Positions 1 to 8,933 of a stretch of DNA of 64,000 bases are shown one piece after another. This stretch comes from Anaerohalosphaeraceae bacterium (GTDB lineage: Bacteria; Planctomycetota; Phycisphaerae; Sedimentisphaerales; Anaerohalosphaeraceae): assembly GCA_035378985.1 (NCBI GenBank), contig DAOSUR010000015.1:1-64000 (forward strand), in the 5' to 3' direction. The notes beneath the pieces are model-generated. The model saw only the letters and a list, made by a program, of their open reading frames with translations, was not told where the DNA came from and did no database searches. Every line of letters starts with the position of its first letter. Within the stretch, counting starts at the first letter, position 1. The position numbers and the translations under genes were made by a program.

Positions 1-1
1 C

Positions 2-43
2 GAAGACCTCCATTATATGGTCCGCGGATACCTGCCCCGATAA
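2..43 (+). CDS. C-terminal end of an unidentified protein (partial)
   Basis: The second reading frame is open from the window edge and ends at TAA (41-43), giving thirteen residues that finish ...GYLPR. Tails of this kind are plausible gene ends, and the next credible start lies well downstream, but thirteen residues do not identify a family. The first frame is also open from the edge and runs into the methyltransferase frame, so this assignment is tentative. Confidence 0.3.
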   Translation, partial: EDLHYMVRGYLPR

Positions 44-300
44 CAGACAGAAAAAATTTGCATTCAGAGTATGATTTTCCTGACCGGAGAGTTATTCGAA
101 AGACCTTCTTTCTTTTCGTGTTTGAAAAGGATGGTTGTTCTTGCAGAAAGCCGTATGGTTTTTTATTCTTTAGGCGGAATCAGAGTGGGCTTGAGAGCGT
201 GTCAGAGTTTCAGCGGAAAAGGCGGGTATTACCTGTTATTAAGCCGAAGGCAACGCGAGTTCCCCGGTTTTTTCGCCTCAGCGCCTGGCGTGCAAAAAAA
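44..300. other. Probable intergenic leader before the methyltransferase gene
   Basis: The frame of the following methyltransferase stays open through this stretch, but its translation is rich in Arg, Phe and Ser without any family pattern and looks non-coding. No terminator or clear promoter was recognised. If the downstream protein really starts at a TTG at 58 it would gain 81 residues unlike the methyltransferase fold. Confidence 0.4.
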
Positions 301-876
301 ATGAATCGTCAGCTTTTGAACGTGCTGACGGCTCAGGAGTTTCGGGTGCTTTCCGGGATAGAAGGGCATTTGTCCGACAAGGAGCTTCTGACCCTTTTTT
401 ATTTTTCCTATTTTCCCAAAGAGAAAGGTTCGATTGTTGAAATCGGCTCTTTTAGGGGTAAATCAACGATTGCGCTGGCGTCCGGTCTGAAGAAAGCCGG
501 CCGTGCAGAGAAGGTCTTTGCGGTTGATCCGCATCTTCGCGGCAGTTATGAGGTTTTTCTTGAGAATCTTCAAATTCATTCTGTTGGCGATACAGTTTGC
601 CCGCTTCGGATGGCGTCTGAGGAGGCGGCGAAACAGTGGAATGAGCCGATTCGACTGCTCTTTGTGGATGGTTCCCACCTCTATGAGGATGTTCTGCTGG
701 ACATTCAGCTCTGGGAGCCGTGGGTGATCCGAAATGGACTTCTCATTTTTCATGATACGGGAGTGGAGAGATTTGACGGAGTTCGACGGGCGGTTGAGGA
801 GACCGTTGTTTCCTGCGGGCGCCTCCGAGAACTGCTGTGTCTTAAAAATATGAGGGTTTTCCAGAAGAGACGATAG
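301..876 (+). CDS. Class I SAM-dependent methyltransferase (Methyltransf_24 type)
   Basis: The 191-residue product matches the small stand-alone SAM methyltransferases often found in glycan or cell-surface loci. Motif I is visible as VEIGSFRGKST near residue 45, an acidic strand end FAVDPH follows near 75, and LFVDGSHLYEDV near 120 with LIFHDTG near 145 are the usual 'DG.H.Y' and 'HD' signatures of this family. The ATG at 301 was chosen because the open sequence before it does not look like protein; it lacks an obvious ribosome-binding site, so the start is uncertain. It converges with the Top6B gene 30 bases away. The substrate cannot be told from sequence. Confidence 0.75.
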   Translation: MNRQLLNVLTAQEFRVLSGIEGHLSDKELLTLFYFSYFPKEKGSIVEIGSFRGKSTIALASGLKKAGRAEKVFAVDPHLRGSYEVFLENLQIHSVGDTVCPLRMASEEAAKQWNEPIRLLFVDGSHLYEDVLLDIQLWEPWVIRNGLLIFHDTGVERFDGVRRAVEETVVSCGRLRELLCLKNMRVFQKRR

Positions 877-906
877 GGGCATCGGTCATCTGTCCGGAAG
901 GTCCTG

Positions 907-2658
907 TCAGATGGAACGGGTTTTCTCGAGGATGACCTTGAGTTTTTCCTGGACGTCATGGACCTGGTTTTCCTTGAGGGCGAGAATATCCCGCAGGGCC
1001 TCGCCGATATAGGGCAGATAGGTTTCGATGTAGCTGCGTTTGAGCATCTCGGTGTGGATGCGTTTCTGGCGGCGGACATGCATCCCGAGTTTTCGTCCGC
1101 ATTCCTGAACAGCCAGTTTGATTTCCTTGATAATTTCCGGGTAGTGGGCTACAGCTTCTTTGCTTTCTGAGGTAAAGGGAACCCAGACGGAGGCGAAGTG
1201 CACCATCAGGAGAATCGGCCCGGTCGGCAGGGCGCCGCGGCTTTGGCTGATGCCGTAGTTTCGCCAGTTGGTCTCGAGGACCGCCTTGTAAATGGCGCAG
1301 GCGGACTGCTGATAGAGCAGGGGGACACGGTTGGCAAACCGCACCAGCCGCAACATCGGTTCTTTGTCTTCGGATTCCGCTTCGGCCTCTTCATCTTTAA
1401 AACCGAAGGCCAAGGCTGCTTCTACGAGAAAAGGATTGCCGCGATAAACGGCGGGCTTTCGGGTGCAGCTGGTATAAAATTCGGCCTGCACAACCCGTTT
1501 GAGCCCTTCCAGGAGCGCCTCCTCCCCGATAGGACCGATACAGTCTGTCGGCGGGGCCATGATCTTTGTATCCTGAATGGCGGTGTGAAGTGCCTCTGCG
1601 TCTTTGAGGGTGATTTTTTCGGGTTTTAGTTTGGCGGAGAGTTTGGCTTTTTTGAGGATTTCGGCTGCCAGCCGGTCGCTGATTCGGGAGAAGTGAGTCC
1701 GAAGGAACTCGGAGAGCGTTTTGGCCCGGCTTTCCCGTGCCATTTTGTAAAGGACTCCCAATTCGACGCCGTAGGGATGCGGTTTGACCTCGATGGGGAT
1801 AAAGGGCATTTGATTGCTGCGTCGGGGATATTCGATGGTTTGACCGTCCGGTGTTCGATAAAGAATCCGAGCGTGCGGATTGGCCATGGCAGTCTGGGCC
1901 ACGTACTCATCGACGCTTTGACGGCCTTTCTGGTAGCGTCCTTCGAGCGTAATGGTCACGCGGGTTCCATGGGGCAGGTCAAAATCGCATTCTTCATCGA
2001 GAATGGTTTCCGGGCGGTTGCGGGAGGTGTCGATTTGAACATGGTAATGACGGGCTTTTTTCTTGGGACTGGTTCGGGTGATAATCTGCACGGGCTGACC
2101 TGTAGTGAGCAGGCCGTACATTCCGGCGGCGCTGATGCCGATGCCCTGCTGGCCGCGGCTCATTTTCAGGGTGTGGAACTTGCTGCCGTACAGGAGCCGG
2201 GCGAAGATATTCGGGACCTGCTGGCCGACAATGCCCGGACCGTTGTCCTGCACGGAGACGGTGAACTTGTTTTCGGAGCCGTTAAAGGGCTGGATGGAGA
2301 TTTCCAAATCCGGCAGGATATGGGCTTCCTCACAGGCATCCAGGGAGTTGTCGACGGCCTCTTTAACAGCGGTCAGAAGGGCCTTGCGGGGATTGTCGAA
2401 ACCGAGTAGGTGGCGGTTCTTGGCAAAAAATTCGCTGACGCTGATATCCCGCTGTTTTGCCGCCAGGGTTTCGGCGGTGGCCGCAACGGCTTTGCGTTTT
2501 CGAGAGCTGCCCGGAACGGCGGAGGTTTCTTTCTCGTTTTCCGCTTCTTCAGCGGGATGCTCGACTGCAACAGGTTCGGTTTGAGAGGGTTTAGGGTTTT
2601 CCGTCTCATCAAAAGCCAGATTCAGCTGTTTGGTCTGGGTGCGTTTTCCTGCGGTCAT
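907..2658 (-). CDS. top6B: DNA topoisomerase VI subunit B
   Basis: Top6B is the ATP-binding GHKL subunit of the type IIB topoisomerase, which normally works as an A2B2 complex with the DNA-cleaving Top6A. Visible ATPase motifs are the N box (EAVDNSLDAC), QDNGPGI, and GQQGIGISAAGMYG, followed by the long transducer part. About 583 residues is a normal length. The N-terminal 65 residues are charged and low in complexity. The ATG at 2658 is preferred over a GTG at 2682 because GGAG sits ten bases before it. No Top6A gene lies next to it or elsewhere in the window, although archaeal genes are usually paired. Top6 is patchy in bacteria and is known in some planctomycetes. Identification of the subunit is firm. 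Confidence 0.93.
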   Translation of the reverse strand: MTAGKRTQTKQLNLAFDETENPKPSQTEPVAVEHPAEEAENEKETSAVPGSSRKRKAVAATAETLAAKQRDISVSEFFAKNRHLLGFDNPRKALLTAVKEAVDNSLDACEEAHILPDLEISIQPFNGSENKFTVSVQDNGPGIVGQQVPNIFARLLYGSKFHTLKMSRGQQGIGISAAGMYGLLTTGQPVQIITRTSPKKKARHYHVQIDTSRNRPETILDEECDFDLPHGTRVTITLEGRYQKGRQSVDEYVAQTAMANPHARILYRTPDGQTIEYPRRSNQMPFIPIEVKPHPYGVELGVLYKMARESRAKTLSEFLRTHFSRISDRLAAEILKKAKLSAKLKPEKITLKDAEALHTAIQDTKIMAPPTDCIGPIGEEALLEGLKRVVQAEFYTSCTRKPAVYRGNPFLVEAALAFGFKDEEAEAESEDKEPMLRLVRFANRVPLLYQQSACAIYKAVLETNWRNYGISQSRGALPTGPILLMVHFASVWVPFTSESKEAVAHYPEIIKEIKLAVQECGRKLGMHVRRQKRIHTEMLKRSYIETYLPYIGEALRDILALKENQVHDVQEKLKVILEKTRSI

Positions 2659-2680
2659 TCCAGCATTTCTCCGTAAAGGC

Positions 2681-2717
2681 ACAAAAGCCCTGCCCTGTCA
2701 AACGAACAGGGCAGGGT
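2681..2717 (-). terminator. Rho-independent terminator of the serA operon
   Basis: An 11-base perfect inverted repeat (2688-2698 and 2706-2716, seven-base loop) is followed on the minus strand by CTTTTGT. It lies just past the serA stop and before the start of top6B, so it should end the DUF2752-lipoprotein-serA transcript. Confidence 0.75.
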
Positions 2718-2751
2718 TGATTCCGTTCTGACTACTCGTTCTGTTTGAGTG

Positions 2752-4338
2752 TTATTGAAGCTTGCAGATGTACAGTTCGTTGACAAAATCCAATTTTTTC
2801 AAGTCGGCGGCGGCCTTTTCATCGGGCAGTTTGTCCAGACTGAAAGCCAGAATAGCCTTGCCTTCGGCCCGCTTGTGTCCGACACCCATCGTATTGATGT
2901 TGATGCCGTGCTTGCCCAGGATGGTGCCGACCGCGCCGATGACGCCCGGCTTGTCATCGTTGAAGATAATCAGCATGGCATCCTCAGGGGTTACTTCGAT
3001 GGGGAACCCGTCAATTTCGATAATGCGGGGCAGATTGCCGCCGAAAACGGTGCCGATGATGGTTCGTTTAGACTGGTCAGTCTGAACAGTCGCAGCAAAA
3101 GTGGATTCGAAATCTTTGATTTCGGGATTTTTGATTTGGTCAATGCTGATGCCTCGCTCTTTGGCCAGGACCGGCACGTTGACCAGATTGACGGTGGTGT
3201 CAAAATGCGGCTGAAGGAGCCCAATAGCAAACGAGGTGGCAATCGGGTCCACGGTCTTTTCGGCGATGGAACCGCGGAATTCGATTTGAACGCTTTTCAG
3301 ATGGCCGGTGACCATGGCACTGGCCAGCGAACCGATTCGCTGAGCCAGAACGGCATACTGGCTGATAATCGGCGACAGACCGCCCATAGCCGGAGCATTG
3401 ACGGCATTGCGGATCGGACCGCCTTTGATGGCGTCCATCAGGATCTGGGCGGCTTCCACGGCGACTTCGATCTGGGCTTCCTCCGTGCTGGCACCCAGAT
3501 GCGGAGTAACCAGGCAGTTGTCCAGTTCTTTGAAGCGGGTATTTTCCGGCGGTTCTTTGGAGAAAACATCCAGTGCGGCGCCGGCAATGGTTTTGGCCGC
3601 CAGTGCGTTGTACAGGTCTTCTTCGTTGATGATGCCGCCGCGGGCGCAGTTAATCAGCCGGCAGGTCGGCTTCATCATCTTCATTTCCTTGGCGGTAATC
3701 ATATTGAGTGTTTTTTCGTTTTTGGGAACGTGCACGGTGATAAAGTCGGATTCCTTGAAGATTTTTTCGAGGGAATCCGTGATGACAATGCCGAGTTTTT
3801 CCGCTTCGACGGGAGCGGCGAAGGGGTCGTAGCCCAGAATTTTCATATTGAAGCCGAGGGCCATTTTGGCTACAGCCATTCCGATTCGGCCCAGGCCGAT
3901 GATGCCGAGGGTTTTGTTGTTGAGCTGATTGCCGGTGTAGCGTTTGCGGTCCCACTCGCCGCGTTTAAGACTGTTGCAGGCGGGGACAATATTTCGGCTC
4001 AGTGCCAGCATCAGCGCCATGGTGTGCTCGGCGGCACTGAGGGTGTTTCCGCCGGGAGTGTTCATGACGAGAATGCCTTTTCGGGTAGCAGTCGGGACGT
4101 CTACATTGTCGATGCCGACGCCGGCACGTGCGATGCCTTTCAGTTTGCCGGGTCGCTCGAGGACTTTTGCCGTGACCTTGGTGTCGCTGCGGATGATGAG
4201 TCCGTCGTATTCGCCGATGATCGAAGCAAGCTCCTCTTCTTTGATGCCGGTCCGCACGACGGCCTCAAAATCGTCGGCGGAGTTGATCAGGTCAATTCCT
4301 TCCTGCGCCAGTTTGTCCGTAATGAGAATTCGGTACAT
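2752..4338 (-). CDS. serA: D-3-phosphoglycerate dehydrogenase
   Basis: Catalyses the NAD-dependent oxidation of 3-phosphoglycerate to 3-phosphohydroxypyruvate, the first step of serine synthesis, in the cytoplasm. At 528 residues it is the long form: catalytic and Rossmann domains (GLGRIG near 148-153, NCARGGIINE, HLGASTEEAQ with the catalytic histidine), an intervening ASB-type domain, and a C-terminal ACT domain starting near 455 that usually senses serine. The ATG follows a good GGAG site. It is the last gene after the lipoprotein and DUF2752 genes (gaps 13 and 10 bases) and is followed by a clear terminator. An overlapping long open frame on the other strand is a by-product of codon use. 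Confidence 0.97.
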   Translation of the reverse strand: MYRILITDKLAQEGIDLINSADDFEAVVRTGIKEEELASIIGEYDGLIIRSDTKVTAKVLERPGKLKGIARAGVGIDNVDVPTATRKGILVMNTPGGNTLSAAEHTMALMLALSRNIVPACNSLKRGEWDRKRYTGNQLNNKTLGIIGLGRIGMAVAKMALGFNMKILGYDPFAAPVEAEKLGIVITDSLEKIFKESDFITVHVPKNEKTLNMITAKEMKMMKPTCRLINCARGGIINEEDLYNALAAKTIAGAALDVFSKEPPENTRFKELDNCLVTPHLGASTEEAQIEVAVEAAQILMDAIKGGPIRNAVNAPAMGGLSPIISQYAVLAQRIGSLASAMVTGHLKSVQIEFRGSIAEKTVDPIATSFAIGLLQPHFDTTVNLVNVPVLAKERGISIDQIKNPEIKDFESTFAATVQTDQSKRTIIGTVFGGNLPRIIEIDGFPIEVTPEDAMLIIFNDDKPGVIGAVGTILGKHGININTMGVGHKRAEGKAILAFSLDKLPDEKAAADLKKLDFVNELYICKLQ

Positions 4339-4351
4339 AGTTTGTTGTCTC

Positions 4352-5035
4352 CTATTCTGTCTGGTTCATAAGGGATTCGAGGGGTTCCATTTCTTCGCTG
4401 ACTCGAAAGGCGTTTTTCGGGCACGGATAGAGGTGACGGACGATGCAGTGGGAGACGGCGGAGAGCATTCGATAAACGAGTTGGGAACGGCCGTTGGCTT
4501 CAAAATCAACCGCGGTGCGGATCAGACGCGGAGTTTTTTCGGGCGGCCAGACGGTCTGTCCGGTTTGGGTTTCGGAAAGGATTGCCCGGACAGCCAGAGT
4601 GCCCATGTAATAATTCTGCGGTCCCAGCGGAACCGCCTCAAATTCGACGATTTCTATGGAAAGCAGATAAGCGGCCCGAACCCGGCGGGCTTCTTCTTCG
4701 ACCTGGGACCAGGAAAAGGATGCGGAGGGATTTTGAAGAACAGACGGCATTTGAAAAATCTTTTCGGAGGGGACTCCGACTTTCCTCTGGAAATCAGCAG
4801 CCAGCGTTTTCTGGAGAAGACCCGGGATGTCGGCATCGGCTCGACTGCCGGGGGAGGTCCGGACAGCCAGATACACGGATTTATCCTTCTGGGCATACAG
4901 AGGGAACTGGGCGGCGATTTTCTGTTCGGAAGAAGAAGGACTCAGCAGAAACCCCAGCAGGGTGCAGCTGCTCATCATCGGGAGCAGCCCTGCTGCCGAG
5001 AACCATAGACAAAGATGCAGTTTTTTTTGCTTCAT
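4352..5035 (-). CDS. Predicted lipoprotein, unknown function
   Basis: A 227-residue protein with a lipoprotein signal peptide: Lys-rich start, hydrophobic stretch and the lipobox MSSC with the acylated Cys near residue 24. The rest has mixed alpha/beta character (AAYLLSIEIVEFEAV, MGTLAVRAILSETQTG, VWPPEKTPR) that resembles the outer-membrane assembly or LptE/CsgG-like lipoproteins only in a loose way, so no family is claimed. It sits between DUF2752 and serA with short gaps and is probably co-transcribed with them. Likely conserved within planctomycetes, which is an inference from general style. Confidence 0.8.
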   Translation of the reverse strand: MKQKKLHLCLWFSAAGLLPMMSSCTLLGFLLSPSSSEQKIAAQFPLYAQKDKSVYLAVRTSPGSRADADIPGLLQKTLAADFQRKVGVPSEKIFQMPSVLQNPSASFSWSQVEEEARRVRAAYLLSIEIVEFEAVPLGPQNYYMGTLAVRAILSETQTGQTVWPPEKTPRLIRTAVDFEANGRSQLVYRMLSAVSHCIVRHLYPCPKNAFRVSEEMEPLESLMNQTE

Positions 5036-5045
5036 CTGTTTTTCT

Positions 5046-5519
5046 TCAGGATTGACCTTGCCCGGCCAGGGTCAGCAGCAAAGCAGCCAGCCATCCGACT
5101 AAGATAATCAGGGCGGCCGCAAGAATTATCACTTTGCATCCTCCAGGTGAGCGAGCCCACCTCAAAAACGAAAAATCTATCCCAAAAAAGGCGATGTGTA
5201 AAGCAAAAAAAAAGGCCGCAGCGGCTGTCAGGCAAAAGACAGCGGCGGCGGGTTGAAGACAAAAGGACTCCCCAATGCGTCCCGATGCAAAGGCCTGGAT
5301 GGAATGGGTCCAGCCGCAGCCGGGACAGGGCAGACCGAACCGTTGTTTGAAGCCGCAAACCCCGAGGATAGGACTGATGTCGAGCCACTGTCGGTCGCAG
5401 GCGTGGAAAAAGGCGAATCCGGCGGCAATAACCAGGGCGACAAAAGCGGCGGCAATCCGCCCCCCTGGAGAAATGCGGTTGGAAGATTTTCCTGATCTTA
5501 TCGGCTGGCATTTATTCAT
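5046..5519 (-). CDS. DUF2752 membrane protein
   Basis: A 157-residue integral membrane protein. The family signature is visible as FGLPCPGCGWTHS near residues 61-73, where two cysteines and the following aromatic/Thr are conserved, and the region after it (residues 80-120 and 132-152) forms hydrophobic helices. The function of DUF2752 is not known. The ATG at 5519 was taken because longer in-frame openings have no family support. It opens the operon with the lipoprotein and serA and is divergent from the inositol-phosphatase gene, leaving 54 bases for both promoters. Confidence 0.82.
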   Translation of the reverse strand: MNKCQPIRSGKSSNRISPGGRIAAAFVALVIAAGFAFFHACDRQWLDISPILGVCGFKQRFGLPCPGCGWTHSIQAFASGRIGESFCLQPAAAVFCLTAAAAFFFALHIAFFGIDFSFLRWARSPGGCKVIILAAALIILVGWLAALLLTLAGQGQS

Positions 5520-5573
5520 CGGCTCTGATAGAATAAAATATTCAGGTTTAATAGTCAAGATGAAAGGGAAGAT

Positions 5574-6392
5574 ATGGGCTTGTCTTCGACGGAAATCAGT
5601 TATTTGCTCGAGACGGCTGTGGTGGCTGCACGTCTGGCAGGACAGCGGGCTCTGGAGGAACTTCGTTTTGTTCATACGACGCAGAAAGATGCAGATGAGT
5701 TGGTTACGCAGGCCGACCCGATTTGCCAGAAAATTATTGTGGACCATATTAAGGAGAACTACCCGGACCACGGTTTTCTGGGTGAGGAAGGACACGGCGG
5801 CAAGATGTTCAAGCTGGCACCGCGCGGCGAGCAGGGAATCTGGTGGGTCATTGACCCGATTGACGGTACGAACAACTTTGCTAACGGACTGCTGTGTTTT
5901 TCGGTAAGCATTGCCGCCCTGCAGGATGGGCAGCCGATTGTCGGGGTGGTTTTTGAACCGGCGACCGATTCGATGTTTACAGCGGCGGCGGGGATGGAAG
6001 CGCAGATGAACGGCTCCCGGATTCAGGTGAGCCGGCAGGATCTGAATCGATTCGCCTGCTTTGGAATTGAGAGCTATTTGACGGCGGAGTTTGCCAAGCC
6101 GTATCAGGCCATTATGGTTAAAACCCGTTTTCGCTGTCTGGGTTCGACGGCCCTGCATTTGGCGTATGTCGCCAAAGGTGCGATGGTCGGCTCTGTGACC
6201 GTTCGTTCTCGTTTATGGGATATTGCGGCCGGTGCCCTCCTTGTGGAACGGGCGGGGGGATTTGTATCTTCTCCGGATGGAAAAAGTCTTTTTCCTGCGG
6301 ACCCGAGCTCTTATCAGGGAGACTATCTGCCGATTGTTGCGGGTTCCCTGAAGAAAAAGGAGGAAATTCTGGAATTTTTTCAAATGAAATAA
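5574..6392 (+). CDS. Inositol monophosphatase family protein
   Basis: A 272-residue Mg-dependent, Li-sensitive-fold phosphatase. Metal-binding motifs are intact: GEE near residues 70-72, DPIDGTNNF at 94-102, and WDIAAGALLVERAGG near 211-225. Members act on inositol monophosphate, fructose-1,6-bisphosphate or 3'-phosphoadenosine 5'-phosphate; the sequence alone does not decide between them. A purine-rich GGGAAG site precedes the ATG. It stands alone between a divergent operon and a separately started exported-protein gene. Confidence 0.93.
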   Translation: MGLSSTEISYLLETAVVAARLAGQRALEELRFVHTTQKDADELVTQADPICQKIIVDHIKENYPDHGFLGEEGHGGKMFKLAPRGEQGIWWVIDPIDGTNNFANGLLCFSVSIAALQDGQPIVGVVFEPATDSMFTAAAGMEAQMNGSRIQVSRQDLNRFACFGIESYLTAEFAKPYQAIMVKTRFRCLGSTALHLAYVAKGAMVGSVTVRSRLWDIAAGALLVERAGGFVSSPDGKSLFPADPSSYQGDYLPIVAGSLKKKEEILEFFQMK

Positions 6393-6497
6393 AAAAAACG
6401 TTTTTTTGGTAATGAAACCCTGATAAGGTCCGTCTTATTATTTAATCCCGAATTCAGCGAAACTAAGGAAAGAATCGTTTTTGAAAGGAGAGGTTGT

Positions 6498-8369
6498 ATG
6501 AACTTTAAATCGTTTTCAGTCCGTGCAGGTCTTCTATTGACGTTGGCGGGGTTGTTTGTGCCTGCCGGATATTCGGCTTCTTCCCAGGATCCGCTGCTGG
6601 ATTTGCTGCCTGCCGATACGCTGATTTGTTTTCGGCTGAATAATTTTACCGGAACGCTGGAGAAACTGGACCAATATCTGGCTGGTGCAGCACCGATGCC
6701 CGTTTCGATGATATTTACGACGTTTCTGGGGGGGGCGTTGGGGGACCCGATGCTCAACGGAGTCAATAAGTACGGAACGATTGCCGCTGCTGTTTTTCTG
6801 AAGGACCCGAATGAAGGGCCGGAGATGGTGATTTTGCTGCCTGTTACAGACCCCAAACCCTATACATCCAGTCCCTATTGTCAGGGGGCGGATGAAAACG
6901 GAGTTTATACCCTCTCTGCTCCGGGTTCCTCGGCAGGCCCTGTTGCGTTTATTCCGCTGGAAGGCAGCTCTTATCTGCTGCTGGCGCCGGGTGAGGAGAA
7001 AGAATCCATTCTGTTTGCCCGTTCGATGTTTAAGGAAAAGAAGCAGTCCCTGGCGGCTCGCCTGAGCCCGGCGGATGCTCAGAATGCCGTATCTGCTCCG
7101 GCTTGGTTTTGGCTGAATGTGGAAAAGGGATATCGGATTGGAGCAGAGCCGTTCAAAAGTGCGGTTCAGGAAGGGCTGCAGGAGGCCGTTCAAGGGGGGG
7201 CGGCGATGCCCTTTAAGCCGGAGGCGATTTCGACGATGCTGAATGCCGTAGATGCCTGGATGGTGCAGGTGGACAGTTTGAGCATTCTGCTTTCGCCTGT
7301 GCCGGAACAGCTGACGGCGGAGGTGCTTTTTACAGCGAAAAAGGATACGGAACTGGCCAAAATGCTGGTGCGCGACCCGGCGATGAAACCGGGCTTTTTC
7401 ATGGGCGGCTATCTGGATGCGGAGGCGCCGGTCAATGGTTTGTGGGTGATCAATAGACCGCTGATGGATAAAGCCAACAGGATTTTTATCGATATTTTCC
7501 TTCCGCTTGCCGGTGACAAGGGATCGGAATTGCGAAGCCGATTTGAATCAATGTTGACCAAAAGTATGAAGGCGATGGGAATGCAGGCAGCCTTTTCGTT
7601 TGGATACACAGCGGGGACTCCGCCGTTTTCGGTTCGTGAGGCGGTTGAAATTACGGATGCGGCGGCGATGCGGGAAGTGATGCAGGGAGGCAAAGACCTC
7701 GCGAATGAGTTTTACAAAATGTTCGGAATTCCGGCTGTCTTTACGATGAAGGAAAAAGCGGCTCAGTACAAAGGCGTGTCAATCGATCAGATTGTGATTC
7801 AGTTTGCTGCATCGGAAACCGCTTCCGAGCAGGAGAAAAAGATGCTGGAAGCAATGTACGGCAAGGAGGGGTTGACGTATCCTATTGCCCTTACAAATAA
7901 AAATTTGTTTCTGGCGATGGGTTCGCAGGCGCAGGAAACCATCCAAAAACTGATTGATTTGCCGGCGAATGGCCCGGCTCCTGCGGAGATGCAGGCGGCT
8001 TTGAAAGCCGTTCCGAATGCTCAAGCGGCGGATGCAGTCGTTTCGGTTAATTTCATCCGGCTGATGAAGGGAATGGGCGGGATGATGCGCTCAATGCAGG
8101 CCCTCAATCCGGAGGCCCCGATGCCGCCGTTTTTCGAGAGTATAGAGTCGATTCCGGTCCAGACGCAAAGTGCGATGGCGGTTGGGGTCTGGGCGGACGG
8201 CAGGCGCATTCAGACTCATCTGATTCTGCCCAAGCAGCATCTGATGGAAATTATGAGCTGGTCGATGCAGATTCAGCAGCGGATGATGATGCGGCAGTTT
8301 CAGCAGAATCAGAATCAGCCAACGACGCAACCTGTACAGCCCGCGGCTCCCGGCGGCGGTCCTTTATGA
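6498..8369 (+). CDS. Large exported protein, unknown function
   Basis: 623 residues with a Sec signal peptide (positive start, hydrophobic core to about residue 24, cleavage after GYSA) and an excellent ribosome-binding site (AAAGGAGAGG). The start of the mature part, DPLLDLLPADTLICFRL, is the pattern seen in many planctomycete exported proteins of the DUF3352-like type, in which long alpha/beta repeats follow. The C-terminus is rich in Gln, Met and Pro (residues 585-620) and is probably disordered. No enzyme motif was seen. The last six bases overlap the converging TetR gene. Confidence 0.8.
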   Translation: MNFKSFSVRAGLLLTLAGLFVPAGYSASSQDPLLDLLPADTLICFRLNNFTGTLEKLDQYLAGAAPMPVSMIFTTFLGGALGDPMLNGVNKYGTIAAAVFLKDPNEGPEMVILLPVTDPKPYTSSPYCQGADENGVYTLSAPGSSAGPVAFIPLEGSSYLLLAPGEEKESILFARSMFKEKKQSLAARLSPADAQNAVSAPAWFWLNVEKGYRIGAEPFKSAVQEGLQEAVQGGAAMPFKPEAISTMLNAVDAWMVQVDSLSILLSPVPEQLTAEVLFTAKKDTELAKMLVRDPAMKPGFFMGGYLDAEAPVNGLWVINRPLMDKANRIFIDIFLPLAGDKGSELRSRFESMLTKSMKAMGMQAAFSFGYTAGTPPFSVREAVEITDAAAMREVMQGGKDLANEFYKMFGIPAVFTMKEKAAQYKGVSIDQIVIQFAASETASEQEKKMLEAMYGKEGLTYPIALTNKNLFLAMGSQAQETIQKLIDLPANGPAPAEMQAALKAVPNAQAADAVVSVNFIRLMKGMGGMMRSMQALNPEAPMPPFFESIESIPVQTQSAMAVGVWADGRRIQTHLILPKQHLMEIMSWSMQIQQRMMMRQFQQNQNQPTTQPVQPAAPGGGPL

Positions 8370-8933
8370 GAGAATCAGCCGCAGGGTTGTTTCAAGCAGA
8401 AACTTGGCCGGAACGCCGGAGAGAGCGGTGTTTTCCAGACGGGTGAGACCTATTGTCGTGCTCAGCAGGAGCAGAGCAGCCGAACGGCGGTCGGGAAGCA
8501 GGTTTCCGGCGGACTCAAATGATGAGAGGTTTTTTTCGAGGCCGCCGAGTTGTTCGTTCCAGAACTGATTCAGCCGGTCTGGAATGGGGCTGTGGAAGAC
8601 GGTCAGTTCATCGGAAAGGCGCAAAACCAGCCGGAAGGCACGGCCTTCTTCACTGCCGGTGTCGAGGATGCGGTTCGTCCAGTGTTCGAATGCTTCATAC
8701 GGATTGGTTTCTGCAAAAGATAAAAACATTCGGTGGGTGCATTCGAGGGCCTGTTCAAGCAGAACCGAACAAATCTCCTCTTTGCTTTTGAAATAGTGAT
8801 AGAAGGCCCCTTTGGTAATCCCTGCTGCATTCAGAATATCGTTGAGAGATGTGGCGCAGTAGCCGTGCCGGCTGAAAAGATTGCCCGCGGCGTTCAGAAT
8901 ACTCAGGCGGGTTTGGACGGGATTTCTGGACAT
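8364..8933 (-). CDS. TetR/AcrR family transcriptional regulator
   Basis: A 189-residue one-domain repressor of the usual length. The N-terminal helix-turn-helix is typical: ILNAAGNLFSRHGY near 12-25, SLNDILNAAGITKGAFYHYFKSKEEI near 29-54. The C-terminal ligand-binding part resembles the TetR_C_6/AcrR-like class and gives no ligand. It overlaps the upstream kinase gene by 31 bases in another frame, so it is probably translated from the same mRNA, and its 3' end overlaps the converging exported-protein gene by six bases. The target is unknown. Confidence 0.93.
   Translation of the reverse strand: MSRNPVQTRLSILNAAGNLFSRHGYCATSLNDILNAAGITKGAFYHYFKSKEEICSVLLEQALECTHRMFLSFAETNPYEAFEHWTNRILDTGSEEGRAFRLVLRLSDELTVFHSPIPDRLNQFWNEQLGGLEKNLSSFESAGNLLPDRRSAALLLLSTTIGLTRLENTALSGVPAKFLLETTLRLILS

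Noticed and set aside
2749..4371. Long open frame antisense to serA (540 codons)
   Set aside because: It covers the whole of a clear serA gene, has no family pattern, and follows from the codon use of the real gene.
6392..6407. A7-CG-T7 palindrome after the inositol phosphatase gene
   Set aside because: An A/T palindrome without a GC stem is weak as a terminator, so it was not listed.
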